Source: Pseudomonadota bacterium (GTDB lineage Bacteria > Pseudomonadota > Gammaproteobacteria > Pseudomonadales > Oceanobacteraceae). From it: DNA of 64,000 nucleotides. The position numbers and the translations under genes are program-made. The stretch is taken from the NCBI GenBank assembly GCA_030145845.1, contig JAIXHJ010000004.1, forward strand, positions 186,001 to 250,000, in the 5' to 3' direction. This document shows positions 18,450 to 27,632 of the stretch, in pieces (position 1 is the stretch's first letter; each line of letters opens with the position of its first letter). The notes under the pieces are model-generated. The model made no database searches. It was not told the origin of the DNA and worked only from the letters and a program-made list of their open reading frames with translations.

Positions 18450-18478
18450 TTAGGCAAATCCCCGCCAACGCGTATAAT
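18450..18478 (+). promoter_or_regulatory. Putative sigma-70 promoter of the DMT gene
   Basis: A perfect TATAAT at 18473-18478 with a weak -35 (TTAGGC) 17 bp upstream. Transcription would start near 18485, giving a leader of about 60 nt before the ATG at 18547. Confidence 0.45.
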
Positions 18479-18546
18479 GCGCCCTCTGCGCCATCCCGGC
18501 CCGAACTCCAAGGCTATATAGTGCCTGTTACCGCAATTTAAAGAAG

Positions 18547-19404
18547 ATGACCGACGAAATCCGCCTTGGCGCCCTCTATCTCCTGCTGGGAGAAGCCCTG
18601 CTCGCCATTATGGGCGCCATTATCAAGCACCTGTCTGATGATCTGAGCACGGAACAGATCGTCTTCTTCCGTAATATTGCCGGTCTGCTGTTCCTGCTGC
18701 CACTGTTGTTGCGCACCGGCCTGTCAGAACTCAGAACCCAGGTCTGGTACTGGCACCTGATGCGTGGTCTGGTCGGTGTCAGCGCCATGTTCTGCTATTT
18801 CTGGGCCCTCGGCCACCTGCCCCTGACCGAAGCGTTTCTGGTCAAGCTGTCGGCGCCCCTGTTTATGCCCGTACTCGCCTGGTGGTGGCTGAAGGAACCC
18901 GCCGGCCGTTACAGCTGGCTGGCGCTGTTTACCGGCTTTGCCGGGGTAGCAGTCATCCTGCGTCCGGGGGGCGAGCAGGCCTTTACCTATGCCGCCCTCA
19001 TCGGTCTGGCCGGCGCCATTCTGGCAGCCCTGGCCAAAGTCACCATCCGGCGGATGTCGCAGACTGAGTCCAGTCAGCGCATTGTGTTCTATTTCGGCCT
19101 GACCGGTGCGCTGGTCGCTGCACCCGGCGCCATGCTCAACTGGCAGCCGGTACCGGCGGAAGGCTGGTTGTGGATTGCGCTGATGGGCGTGGTCGCCACC
19201 ACAGGTCAGCTGGCGCTGACCAAAGCCTACCGGATTGCCCCCACCGGCAAAGTCGGTGTCTATGTCTACAGCGCCGTCATTTATGGCGCCCTGATGGGCT
19301 GGTTCTTCTGGGATGAGGTGCCGGTGTGGACGACCTTTGCTGGTGCCGCGCTGATTATCAGTGCCGGCCTGATCAACCTGCGCGGCGCGCCAAAGAAGGC
19401 CTGA
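18547..19404 (+). CDS. EamA/DMT-family transporter
   Basis: A 285-residue polytopic inner-membrane protein with ten predicted helices in two EamA repeats (about 10-140 and 150-280). It starts IRLGALYLLLGEALLAIMGAI and ends with ALIISAGLINLRG. It is not closely similar to the other DMT gene at 9231-10088. It runs divergently from clpB. The substrate is unknown. Confidence 0.87.
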   Translation: MTDEIRLGALYLLLGEALLAIMGAIIKHLSDDLSTEQIVFFRNIAGLLFLLPLLLRTGLSELRTQVWYWHLMRGLVGVSAMFCYFWALGHLPLTEAFLVKLSAPLFMPVLAWWWLKEPAGRYSWLALFTGFAGVAVILRPGGEQAFTYAALIGLAGAILAALAKVTIRRMSQTESSQRIVFYFGLTGALVAAPGAMLNWQPVPAEGWLWIALMGVVATTGQLALTKAYRIAPTGKVGVYVYSAVIYGALMGWFFWDEVPVWTTFAGAALIISAGLINLRGAPKKA

Positions 19405-19503
19405 TGGCGCGCTATGGCAGCTCCGCTCCACTGATTTCCTGACAGAATTCAGGGTTTTGTGCCGCTCCTATTAGCGATAAGTCTAATTTATGATCAATTC
19501 GGG

Positions 19504-19532
19504 CTTATTATTTCCAAAAAATTAAATATAAT
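19504..19532 (+). promoter_or_regulatory. Putative promoter of the LysR gene at 19571
   Basis: A perfect -10 TATAAT at 19527-19532 in an AT-rich stretch, with only a poor -35 around 19505. The stretch is much richer in AT than its surroundings, as often seen at promoters in this genome. Confidence 0.4.
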
Positions 19533-19570
19533 GCTCACATTCCAAGATTAATCATCGTGAGTCATTAATT

Positions 19571-20476
19571 ATGTCCCGTATCGACTCCCTTCAGACCTTC
19601 GTTGCCGTGGTCCGCTCCCGCAATTTCACCTCGGCTGCCGATTCACTGGGCGTGACACCATCCGCAGTCAGCAAACAGATCAGCGGCCTGGAAGAACGCC
19701 TTGGGGTGCGCCTGCTCAACCGCACCACCCGCTCGGTGAGCCCGACCGAGGCCGGGCAGATGTTCTATCAGCACTGCGAGAACATACTGGAATCCATCAC
19801 TGAAGCCGAAAAGCTGGTCACCGACTTTGATGTGACTCCCCGTGGCCGGCTGCGCATCACCGCGATGTCGAACTTCGGCCGCCGCGAGCTGGCAAGGATT
19901 TTTACCGATTTTGCGCAGAAGTATCCGGACATCAGCTTCGATCTGCACATTTCCGACCGGCCGCTGGATATCGTCAAGGAAGGGTATGATTTCGCCCTGC
20001 GACTGGGCACGCTGGAGGATTCACGTCTGATCGCCAAACCCGTGGCAGAACAGAAAATTGTGATTGTGGCGTCGCGCGAATACACCGAACGCTGGGGTAT
20101 TCCGACCAATCTGGAAGAACTGCACGACCACCGTATTCTGATTGTGGCCAATGCTGAATTTGCCCGCTCAGGCTGGCTGCGTCAGTTCGAAAAAGATCAT
20201 GGTTTCACCATTTCCAGCATCGAGCGCAAACTGACGGTTAACGATATTGATCTGGTGTATGAGGCCTGTCTGGCCGGGATGGGGATCACCGCCCTGCCCA
20301 CCTATATTGCCGACCGTCATCTGGCTTCCGGTGAGCTGGTACAGCTGTTCACTGAGGTTGAGATTCCGGTACGTACCATCAAGGTGGTATTCCCGCAGAA
20401 CCGCTATCTGGCCAATAAGAGCCGCGCCTTCCTCGACTTTATCACCGCCTACTTTGACGGCGAAACTCAGGACTGA
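19571..20476 (+). CDS. LysR-family transcriptional regulator
   Basis: A 301-residue LysR-type regulator. Its helix-turn-helix (about residues 3-62) reads IDSLQTFVAVVRSRNFTSAA then VTPSAVSKQISGLEERLGVR, followed by RTTRSVSPTEAGQMF and a periplasmic-binding-protein-like effector domain (about 90-295). It is of the CrgA/AaeR-like subgroup. The nearest gene on the other strand is a thioesterase and the upstream one a DMT exporter on the same strand. Its target is unknown. Confidence 0.9.
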   Translation: MSRIDSLQTFVAVVRSRNFTSAADSLGVTPSAVSKQISGLEERLGVRLLNRTTRSVSPTEAGQMFYQHCENILESITEAEKLVTDFDVTPRGRLRITAMSNFGRRELARIFTDFAQKYPDISFDLHISDRPLDIVKEGYDFALRLGTLEDSRLIAKPVAEQKIVIVASREYTERWGIPTNLEELHDHRILIVANAEFARSGWLRQFEKDHGFTISSIERKLTVNDIDLVYEACLAGMGITALPTYIADRHLASGELVQLFTEVEIPVRTIKVVFPQNRYLANKSRAFLDFITAYFDGETQD

Positions 20477-20488
20477 GACCCGCGCTGT

Positions 20489-20510
20489 GGCATCCCGCTG
20501 ACGGGATGCC
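20489..20510. terminator. Hairpin between converging LysR and thioesterase genes
   Basis: A 9-bp perfect stem (GGCATCCCG, loop CTGA, CGGGATGCC) lies between two converging genes. There is no T run on either side, so it is at best a weak terminator. Confidence 0.4.
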
Positions 20511-20529
20511 GCAAGTTGCCGGCGTGGGG

Positions 20530-20976
20530 TTATTCGCCGTCGTCGAGCAGCTGTGGCGCACAGCGCTCGTAGAACACTTTCGGTACCCGGGCGATTTTGC
20601 GCTCATCATAATCAAAGAACACAATGCCGGTCTTGGCTTTCACCACCTGCTTATCCTGAGCTTCATTTTCAACCCGGTAGATCACATCACAACCGTATTT
20701 GCTGAAATCGGTCACCCCGACATGGAAGGTCAGCATATCGCCGACAAAGGATTCCGCGGTAAAACACACCACCAGGTCGGACACCATGATACCGATGCCG
20801 CCAATGTTGAACTCGCCGAAGCCATGTTCACGCAGAAAACGCAGGCGTGCTTCATGCAGCAGGGACACCATGCGGTCATTACCGACATGGTTGCCGTAGT
20901 TGATTTCGGTCACCCTGACATCCATTTGGGTGGTGAAGGTAAATTCGTCGGGTAGATCCAGCTTAACTCTGGCCAA
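20530..20976 (-). CDS. Hotdog-fold acyl-CoA thioesterase (4HBT family)
   Basis: A 148-residue single-domain hotdog enzyme of the YbgC/4-hydroxybenzoyl-CoA thioesterase type, which hydrolyses acyl-CoA. Evidence is the N-terminal MDVRVTEINYGNHVGNDRMVSLLHEARLRFL, where the usual catalytic Asp of the YbgC class is replaced by Asn (YGNHVGND), and the following GIGIMVSDLVVCF and beta-sheet segments. It is monocistronic. The physiological acyl-CoA is unknown. Confidence 0.82.
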   Translation of the reverse strand: MARVKLDLPDEFTFTTQMDVRVTEINYGNHVGNDRMVSLLHEARLRFLREHGFGEFNIGGIGIMVSDLVVCFTAESFVGDMLTFHVGVTDFSKYGCDVIYRVENEAQDKQVVKAKTGIVFFDYDERKIARVPKVFYERCAPQLLDDGE

Positions 20977-21179
20977 AACTCGCTCCTGATACTCTGATAT
21001 CGCGCAAACCGGCGTGCATCACAGAAAAAATCGCCCCGAGTCCGCTACAATTCAGGGAATTATTGTGGCATCCGGTGTTCTAATAAGGTGTACTATAGGT
21101 TGCTGCCAGCCTGTAATCACCGCCTAAAACCGCTGCCTCCGTGCAGCCGGCAGGCATGATAACGGTGCCCGGCATAAAT

Positions 21180-23333
21180 ATGAAGAGAATAAGGAAACTG
21201 GCGAAGACTATGCATTCCCTCCATATGCGAACTGCTCGCTTTATTCTGACCGCAGCATTCCTGCTGGTCTCGCGGCTCACTCTGGCCAGCATTCCTGATG
21301 TTGCCCCGGGCACAGCATTCACGCCGCTGGAACCCACCCGGGAATTCGCCATGAACACCCAGCAAATCATGAATAACCTGCTGCGTGGCCATTACGAACA
21401 TCAACGTCTGAACGACGATCTGTCTTCCAGAATTCTGGATATTTTTTATGACGACGTCGACAGTACCCGCAGTTACCTGCTGCAGAGCGATATTAACGAT
21501 TTCGAAAAATACCGTTTGCAGCTGGATGAAGCCCTCAGCCGTGGCGATATGCGCCCCGCGTTCACCATGTACAACCGCTTTCAGGAGCGGGTTTCCGAGC
21601 GCCTGTCTTTTCTCCTCAACGAACTGAAAAATAACGCCGCCGGGTACACTTTTGATGGCGATGAGCGTCTTGACCTCGACCGCGAAAATGCGCCCTGGGC
21701 CACCAGCAAAGCTGAACTGGATACGCTGTGGCGCAAGCGCCTGAAAAATTCCATTCTCAATCTGAAAATGGCCGGCAAAGAGAAAGACGCCATTCTGGAG
21801 CTGCTGCAGAAGCGTTATCAGAATCAGCTCAACCGCGTGCATCAGTCGCAGCCGGAAGATGCTTACCAGACCTTTATGAACTCGGTAACCCGCGCCTTTG
21901 ATCCGCACACTCAGTATTTCTCGCCGCGCAATACCGAAAACTTCAATATCAATATGAGCCTGTCACTGCAGGGCATCGGTGCCGTGCTGCAGACCGAAGA
22001 TGAATACACCAAAGTAGTCCGTCTGGTACCCGGCGGCCCGGCAGCCAAAGCCGGTAACCTGGAGCCGGCGGATAAAATCATCGGCGTCGGCCAGGCCGAT
22101 GAAGACATCGTTGATGTTATCGGCTGGCGTCTGGATGAAGTGGTTGACCTGATCCGTGGCCCGAAAAACACCACCGTACGGCTGGAAATCCAGCCTGCTA
22201 ACAGCTCCGGCAGCGACAGCAAAGTCATTGCCATTGTCCGCGATGAAGTGAAGCTGGAAGAACAGTCGGCACAGAAAGAAGTCATTGAGGTTAAGGACGG
22301 CGAGCAGACGCGTAAAATCGGCGTTATTGATATCCCGACCTTCTACATCGATTTTCAGGGGCGCATGGAAAACAAGCCGGACTACCGCAGCACCACCCGC
22401 GACGTCAGCCGCCTGATCAATGAACTGAAAGCGGAAAAAATCGACGGTCTGATCATCGACCTGCGTAACAACGGCGGCGGCTCGCTGGAAGAAGCCATCA
22501 GCCTCACCGGCCTGTTTATTCCCCAGGGTCCGGTCGTACAGGTGCGCAGCACCCACGGCCGGGTGGAAGTGCTGCCTGACCAGGATCCATCGGTACTGTA
22601 TGACGGACCACTGACCGTGCTGGTCAACCGTCTGAGTGCCTCAGCGTCAGAGATTTTTGCTGGCGCGATCCAGGATTATGGCCGCGGCCTGATTGTTGGT
22701 GGCCAGACCTTTGGCAAAGGCACGGTGCAGTCACTGCGTCCACTGCGTCATGGTCAGCTGAAAATCACCCAGGCTAAATTTTACCGCGTATCCGGCGACA
22801 GCACACAGAATCAGGGCGTGATCCCGGACCTGCTGTTCCCGTCGCTGTTTGATAAAGAAAAGATCGGTGAAAGCGCACTGGAAGAAGCCCTGCCATGGGA
22901 TACCATCCGCCCGGCGGAATACCAGCACGATAAAGAAATCGGCTCGGTTTTACCGGTACTGCGCGAGCGCCATATTGACCGCATCAAGGACAACCCGGAC
23001 TTCCGTTTCCTGCAGGAACAGAAAAACCTGATTGAAGAACTGCGTGAACAGACCAGAGTGTCGCTGAACGAAAAGGTCCGCGAGCAGGAACGTAAAGCCA
23101 ATGACGATAAACGTCTGGCACTGGAAAATGAGCGCCGCAAAGCCAAAGGCATGCCGCTGCTGACCAGTCTCGATGATGAAGAGACGGCAGAAGAGGATGT
23201 CGCCACAGCAGAAAAAGAGGAAAAAGCCAATCCGCAGGATGATGCCCTGCTGATGGAGGCCGGTCATATTCTGGTGGACTATATTGAAGTCGAAGCTGCG
23301 CAGATGACCGCACAGCGCAATGCCAACCCCTGA
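21180..23333 (+). CDS. prc: Carboxy-terminal (tail-specific) protease Prc
   Basis: Prc is a periplasmic Ser-Lys protease that degrades proteins with exposed hydrophobic C-termini and trims peptidoglycan hydrolases. The protein (about 717 residues) has a signal peptide (hydrophobic core FILTAAFLLV before SRLTLA), an N-terminal Prc domain and a PDZ domain including VRLVPGGPAAKAGNL. The protease core has GLIIDLRNNGGGSLEEAI, the catalytic Ser in RLSASASEIFAGA and the catalytic Lys in GQTFGKGTVQSL. A charged C-terminal domain follows. Start choice is uncertain: 21180 (MKRIRK) and 21210 (MHSLHM) are both reasonable. It stands alone, with a terminator downstream. Confidence 0.94.
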   Translation: MKRIRKLAKTMHSLHMRTARFILTAAFLLVSRLTLASIPDVAPGTAFTPLEPTREFAMNTQQIMNNLLRGHYEHQRLNDDLSSRILDIFYDDVDSTRSYLLQSDINDFEKYRLQLDEALSRGDMRPAFTMYNRFQERVSERLSFLLNELKNNAAGYTFDGDERLDLDRENAPWATSKAELDTLWRKRLKNSILNLKMAGKEKDAILELLQKRYQNQLNRVHQSQPEDAYQTFMNSVTRAFDPHTQYFSPRNTENFNINMSLSLQGIGAVLQTEDEYTKVVRLVPGGPAAKAGNLEPADKIIGVGQADEDIVDVIGWRLDEVVDLIRGPKNTTVRLEIQPANSSGSDSKVIAIVRDEVKLEEQSAQKEVIEVKDGEQTRKIGVIDIPTFYIDFQGRMENKPDYRSTTRDVSRLINELKAEKIDGLIIDLRNNGGGSLEEAISLTGLFIPQGPVVQVRSTHGRVEVLPDQDPSVLYDGPLTVLVNRLSASASEIFAGAIQDYGRGLIVGGQTFGKGTVQSLRPLRHGQLKITQAKFYRVSGDSTQNQGVIPDLLFPSLFDKEKIGESALEEALPWDTIRPAEYQHDKEIGSVLPVLRERHIDRIKDNPDFRFLQEQKNLIEELREQTRVSLNEKVREQERKANDDKRLALENERRKAKGMPLLTSLDDEETAEEDVATAEKEEKANPQDDALLMEAGHILVDYIEVEAAQMTAQRNANP

Positions 23334-23349
23334 TACCCGGTCAAACCAA

Positions 23350-23380
23350 TAAAAAGCCCCGCCGATGCGGGGCTTTTTTA
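23350..23380. terminator. Bidirectional terminator between prc and the DUF2238 gene
   Basis: AAAAAGCCCCGC, loop CGAT, GCGGGGCTTTTT is a long perfect stem with A and T flanks and works for both converging genes. Confidence 0.88.
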
Positions 23381-23986
23381 TTGGCCTTTTCCCCTGCCCT
23401 GCCAGCCGGCCAGTAATGCGCCCGCCAGCGCACCCAGCAGATCGGCAAGCATATCTTTCTGTGCGTCCCAGATATCGCCCTGAGCACCGAGAAAACTGAT
23501 ACCACTTTCACCGCCTTCCAGCACCGCATACACCCACTCAATAATTTCATAAATGGCAGCCACGGTGCCCACCGCAAACACGCCGAACAGAATCGCCGTC
23601 ATACGCGTTGCCAGCTGTCTGGCCTGTAAAAATTCCGCCACCGGCACCACAAACAGACCAACCATAAAATGTCCGATACGGTCGTAAGGATTACGTTCCA
23701 GACCAAACCACTGCATGACCCAGTCAAACGGTACCAGCGAAAACGTGTAATGTGCACCGACGGTATGCCAGAGCAGAGGAATAAACATACAGAGATAAGA
23801 CAGCACACTGAAACGGAAACGGTGCATGGTCAGCAGCAGAGCCAGATAAACCACAATCAGAGGCGTTACCTCCGCGTACCAGACCGTACGGTCAGCAACC
23901 TGCCAGCCAAGCAGGGTAAAAAGAACGGCGTAAACAACAAAAATTACTGTGACGGCCATAAACTGGCGACTCTCCGCTGCCGGCAC
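23378..23986 (-). CDS. DUF2238 (YjdF-type) inner membrane protein
   Basis: A 202-residue polytopic membrane protein with five or six hydrophobic helices. The region WHTVGAHYTFSLVPFDW and the segment NPYDRIGHFMVGLFVVPVAEF match the conserved core of DUF2238/YjdF proteins, as does the Trp/Asp-rich AQGDIWDAQKDMLADLLGAL near the C-terminus. No function is known for the family. The alternative start at 23959 would remove nine residues. The stop overlaps the terminator shared with prc. Confidence 0.85.
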   Translation of the reverse strand: MPAAESRQFMAVTVIFVVYAVLFTLLGWQVADRTVWYAEVTPLIVVYLALLLTMHRFRFSVLSYLCMFIPLLWHTVGAHYTFSLVPFDWVMQWFGLERNPYDRIGHFMVGLFVVPVAEFLQARQLATRMTAILFGVFAVGTVAAIYEIIEWVYAVLEGGESGISFLGAQGDIWDAQKDMLADLLGALAGALLAGWQGRGKGQ

Positions 23987-24039
23987 GCACTGCGCAGTGC
24001 GCGGTAAAATAAAGGAAGTAAGCAGCGGCTATGGTAAGC

Positions 24040-24065
24040 AAAACCCTGTCCGGGAGACAGGGTTT
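24040..24065 (-). terminator. Terminator after the yaaA-yajG-like operon
   Basis: AAACCCTGTC, loop CGGGA, GACAGGGTTT forms a 10-bp perfect stem, followed on the minus strand by TTTT. It lies 23 bp after the lipoprotein stop. Confidence 0.75.
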
Positions 24066-24088
24066 ACAGAGACAGGAAACAGGGACAG

Positions 24089-24688
24089 TCAGTTGCTGAC
24101 ACGAACCTGCAGTGCTTCAAACAGCTCCTGATCGTTAAAAATATGCGACCACAGGCGGTCCAGAACTTCATTCACCCATTGCTGGTTGTATTCAGCCACC
24201 GGTGAAGCTGCCAGGGAACGCGTTTCGTATACGCTGTAGGGTTTGGTAAAGGTCTTGCCTTCATTAACCACCGTCAGCATAAAACCCATACGCACGGAAC
24301 ATTCATTAACCACCACGCCTTCGTTACACTGATAGCTGAACTCATCAATATCCAGCTGCACCTTAACCGGCTCCACCGGGCTGGAAGAACCGAAGCCCAG
24401 CTGTTTCAGTGACGCCTGCAGGCGCGCCGACAGCACATCCGTCAGTGGCCGGTCAGACAATAAAGGGGAGTTTTCCGGCAGCCGGCCGCCACGGTTACCC
24501 AGCACATCCGGCGCCAGTGAACGCTCGTCGCGTACCCGCACCAGCGCGTCACGGGACACCGCCGGCTGCCCGGCCGGAACCGTGCTCACGTCATCACTCA
24601 GGGCAATGGTCTGGGGAGCCAGCACACAGCCGCTCAGCCCGGTTGTTATGGCAAGCCCCATCAGGCCTGCCAGCAGAACTTTATGCAT
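24089..24688 (-). CDS. YajG-family lipoprotein
   Basis: A 199-residue putative outer-membrane lipoprotein. The signal peptide [21 protein letters not shown] ends in a lipobox LSGC with Cys21 as the lipid attachment site. The mature part fits YajG, a small lipoprotein of unknown role, in length and pattern: it begins [14 protein letters not shown] and has [17 protein letters not shown]. The start at 24688 is supported by AAGGA ten bases upstream; the longer open frame to 24811 lies inside yaaA. The gene overlaps the end of yaaA by eight bases, so the two are co-transcribed. Confidence 0.82.
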   Translation of the reverse strand: MHKVLLAGLMGLAITTGLSGCVLAPQTIALSDDVSTVPAGQPAVSRDALVRVRDERSLAPDVLGNRGGRLPENSPLLSDRPLTDVLSARLQASLKQLGFGSSSPVEPVKVQLDIDEFSYQCNEGVVVNECSVRMGFMLTVVNEGKTFTKPYSVYETRSLAASPVAEYNQQWVNEVLDRLWSHIFNDQELFEALQVRVSN

Positions 24689-25469
24689 TCGCAATATCCT
24701 TCTCGGCGCGTTTGAATACCAGAGTGTCTTTACCGGATTCTTCTTCACAGAAGCGGTAGCCGGCAACATCAAACCTGTGCAGCTGTGCCGGATTATCCAG
24801 CCCCTGCTCAATAATCCAGCGGGTCATCAGACCACGGGCTTTTTTGGCGTAGAAACTGATGATCTTGTACTTGCCGTTTTTTTCGTCCTTAAACACAGGC
24901 GTGATCAGTTCCGCCTGCAGGTTTTTCGGCTTAACAGCACTGAAGTATTCGTTTGATGCCAGATTAACGACCACTTTATTGCTGTGTTGTTCCAGTTCTT
25001 TGTTCAGGGCGTCGGTAATATCGTTCCCCCAGTAAGTGTACAGATCCTTGCCTTTCGGATTGGCCAGTTTCGTCCCCATTTCCAGACGGTAAGGCTGAAT
25101 CAGGTCCAGCGGCCGCAGTACACCATACAGACCACTGAGAATCCGTACATGCTGCTGGGCAAATTCCAGATCCGGCAGCGACAGTTTTTCCGCTTCCAGA
25201 CCGGTGTAAACATCACCCTTGAAAGCCAGCACCGCGGCTTTGGCATTATCCGCATTAAACGGCAGCTGCCAGTCGTGAAAACGCTGCACGTTCAGCTCTG
25301 CCAGTTTCGGGCTGAGCTTCATCAGTGCCCCCAGCTCATCCGGCGAATATTTGCGCAATACATCCACCAGCTCGGCCGAGCGGTCAAGAAAAATGCCCTG
25401 GGTTGCTTTTTTGGTAACCGGTGGCGTGTCAAAATCCAGCGTTTTGGCCGGCGACAATAAAGTCAGCAT
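24681..25469 (-). CDS. yaaA: Peroxide stress protein YaaA
   Basis: YaaA (DUF328) lowers free intracellular iron during peroxide stress and binds DNA. The 262-residue protein starts [14 protein letters not shown] and contains the family landmarks [49 protein letters not shown] and [10 protein letters not shown]. It is the first gene of a two-gene operon with the YajG-like lipoprotein. No OxyR site was recognised. Confidence 0.93.
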   Translation of the reverse strand: MLTLLSPAKTLDFDTPPVTKKATQGIFLDRSAELVDVLRKYSPDELGALMKLSPKLAELNVQRFHDWQLPFNADNAKAAVLAFKGDVYTGLEAEKLSLPDLEFAQQHVRILSGLYGVLRPLDLIQPYRLEMGTKLANPKGKDLYTYWGNDITDALNKELEQHSNKVVVNLASNEYFSAVKPKNLQAELITPVFKDEKNGKYKIISFYAKKARGLMTRWIIEQGLDNPAQLHRFDVAGYRFCEEESGKDTLVFKRAEKDIANA

Positions 25470-25521
25470 GGGTTCATCCTGTGTCAGAATTCGTTGCCCT
25501 TATCATACCGGGTGCGGGCAC

Positions 25522-26202
25522 ATGTCCCAAATTGAAGCGATTTATCACCGTCATTACACCGCCGTTATCCTGCCCGTGGAATGCCGTATTCTCAGTTCTG
25601 CCGTTCTTAATGGCGGGCTGACCCAGTGCCGCAGCCTGCTCAACCTGCGGGTCGATAAATCTGCGCCGCCGCCGTGGCCGGAACCCGCCGACACCCTGAC
25701 TCAGGCTGCCGCTGAACTGGCCTTACCGGGGCCGGTCTGCGGCATGATGACCGCCGCATCCATGAAGTCACTGGGCGAAATCTGTCTGCAGCAGGCAGGG
25801 CTCGAAGTCCGCTGCTGGGTCACCTGCGGCCTGAGTAATCTGCTGCGCTGTGGCGACCCCGCCGGCCCCGCGCCACGGGCAGGCACCATTAATATCCAGC
25901 TCTACGTCAGTCAGCCGCTGACCCCGGCAGCCATGGCGGAAGCGCTGATTCTGCTGACCGAAGCCAAAGTGACGGCCATCCGCGATGCCGGTCTGATCAG
26001 CCCGCTGTCCGCTCAGCCGGCCAGCGGTACCGGCACCGACAGCCATGCCGTACTCTGCCCGGCAACAGGCTCACTCCCGCCACTGTCGTACTGTGGCAAA
26101 CACACCGCCGCCGGTGAACTGATCGGCCGCGCGGTGCTGGACGCCTGCCGCTACAGCATTGACCGCTGCCTGACCGCAGAACGCGAAGGCCTGCCCGGCT
26201 GA
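25522..26202 (+). CDS. cbiZ: Adenosylcobinamide amidohydrolase CbiZ
   Basis: CbiZ cleaves the amide bond of adenosylcobinamide or pseudo-B12 to give adenosylcobyric acid, which allows cobamide salvage and remodelling. The 226-residue protein shows the family core in order: GMMTAASMKSL, VTCGLSNLLRCGDPAG, GTINIQLYVSQPLTPAAMAEA, LLTEAKVTAIRDAG, SGTGTDSHAV and the C-terminal CGKHTAAGELIGRAVLDA. The ATG at 25522 follows a weak GGGTGCGGG; the longer open frame upstream runs through yaaA antisense and was rejected. Only 52 bp separate it from the divergent yaaA, too little for a cobalamin riboswitch. No other B12 gene is in the window. Confidence 0.88.
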   Translation: MSQIEAIYHRHYTAVILPVECRILSSAVLNGGLTQCRSLLNLRVDKSAPPPWPEPADTLTQAAAELALPGPVCGMMTAASMKSLGEICLQQAGLEVRCWVTCGLSNLLRCGDPAGPAPRAGTINIQLYVSQPLTPAAMAEALILLTEAKVTAIRDAGLISPLSAQPASGTGTDSHAVLCPATGSLPPLSYCGKHTAAGELIGRAVLDACRYSIDRCLTAEREGLPG

Positions 26203-26298
26203 CTCTGGCGCCCGCCGCCGCCAGCCACCTGTGCCAATGCAGCCACACCGGCATCATGTAATGCTGAGCGATCAGATAATAAGAATGGCTGATCCCAT

Positions 26299-27624
26299 AT
26301 GGCGAAAGATATTCAGGGGCTGGGACTGGCGCTGGCGAGCCGCTTTGCCGGCAGCCGCTGGGCAGAAAAATACGGCCTGCGCAAACCCGCGCAGCGCCTG
26401 GCTTACCTGTCCACCCGCAGCGGTTTCCGCCTGGCCGGCCAGCTGAGTGCACGGCGGCGTCAACCCTCCACCTCAGCAGCAAACGATGCCCGGCCAGCCG
26501 CAGCGCAGAACGCAGACAGCCGCAGCGCCAGTCTGTTCGATCTCAGTCTCAGTGAAGAGCAGAACCTGATCCGGAGCAGCGTGCGCGCTTACGCCGGCGA
26601 CATTCTGCGCCCGGCAGCGGCGGCTGCCAATGAGCAGGGCCAGCCGCCGCAGGCCTTTCACCAGCGCCTGATGAGCGAACTGGGGCTGGGCCTGTTCAGC
26701 GTGCCGGAACATCTGGGCGGCAGCGCCCCCCACTACAGCCCGGTGACCAGTGCCCTGATTGCCGAAGATCTGGCCTGGGGCGACTTTTCCCTGGCCGTGA
26801 CGGCCCTCGCCCCCCTCGCCGTCGCCAATGCCATTGTGCGCTGGGGCAACCCCGCCCAGCAGCAACGCTGGCTGCCGCAGTGGCTGCAGGAAACACCACC
26901 ACTGGCGGCCATCGCGGTACAGGAACCCGGCCCGCTGTTCACCCCCGGCAAACTGACCACCCATGCCCGGGCCAGCCGTAAAGGCTTTCAGCTTGATGGC
27001 GAAAAAACGCTGGTACCGCTGGCATCCAGCGCCGCTCTGTTTCTCACCGCCGCCGTGTCCGAAGGCCGGCCGGCACTGTTTCTGGTGCCGGCAGACAGCC
27101 GTGGCGTGCAGGTATCACCACGTCCGGCCATGGGCCTGAAAGCCGCAGGCTGCGGCACCGTCACCTTCAGCAAAGTAACGCTGGATGCGGATGCCCGTCT
27201 GGACGATGGCCATTTCTGTTACGCCGATTTTATCAGCCTGGGACAACTGCACTGGTGTGCACTGGCAGTCGGTACCTGTCAGGCGGCGCTGGATTATCTG
27301 CTGCCCTACTGCAATGAGCGCCGGGCCTTCGGTGAGCCCATCAGCCAGCGCCAGTCCGTGGCCTTTATGCTGGCCGATATGGCCATTGAGGTGGACGCCA
27401 TGCGCCTGCTTACCTGGCGCGCTGCCGCACGGGCGGAACAGCAGCTGCCGTTCCGCCGCGAGGCCTTTCTCGCGCACACCCTGTGCAGTGAAAAAGCCAT
27501 GCAGATTGCCACCAATGCGGTGCAGCTGCTCGGTGGCCATGGTTTTACCAAAGAACACCCGGCAGAGCGCTGGTACCGCGATCTGCGCAGCCTTACCTGC
27601 ATCAGCAGTGGCCTGCATCTCTGA
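26299..27624 (+). CDS. Acyl-CoA dehydrogenase with N-terminal extension
   Basis: A flavin-dependent acyl-CoA dehydrogenase (441 residues). Residues 1-85 form an Ala/Arg-rich extension (LASRFAGSRW, GLRKPAQRLAY). The dehydrogenase proper follows (about 88-440), with DLSLSEEQNLIRSSVRAYA, the FAD-region AVQEPGPLFTPG, FQLDGEKTLVPLA, and the C-terminal helices NERRAFGEPISQRQSVAFMLADMA and AVQLLGGHGFTKEHPAERWYRDLRSL. The usual YEGT motif with the catalytic Glu is missing: the protein ends LTCISSGLHL. It lies 8 bp upstream of a second acyl-CoA dehydrogenase and is probably co-expressed with it. The acyl substrate is unknown. Confidence 0.88.
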   Translation: MAKDIQGLGLALASRFAGSRWAEKYGLRKPAQRLAYLSTRSGFRLAGQLSARRRQPSTSAANDARPAAAQNADSRSASLFDLSLSEEQNLIRSSVRAYAGDILRPAAAAANEQGQPPQAFHQRLMSELGLGLFSVPEHLGGSAPHYSPVTSALIAEDLAWGDFSLAVTALAPLAVANAIVRWGNPAQQQRWLPQWLQETPPLAAIAVQEPGPLFTPGKLTTHARASRKGFQLDGEKTLVPLASSAALFLTAAVSEGRPALFLVPADSRGVQVSPRPAMGLKAAGCGTVTFSKVTLDADARLDDGHFCYADFISLGQLHWCALAVGTCQAALDYLLPYCNERRAFGEPISQRQSVAFMLADMAIEVDAMRLLTWRAAARAEQQLPFRREAFLAHTLCSEKAMQIATNAVQLLGGHGFTKEHPAERWYRDLRSLTCISSGLHL

Positions 27625-27632
27625 GGAAAAAC

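Noticed and set aside
25470-25521. Cobalamin riboswitch before cbiZ
   Set aside because: Only 52 bp separate the divergent genes and no B12-box-like sequence is visible.
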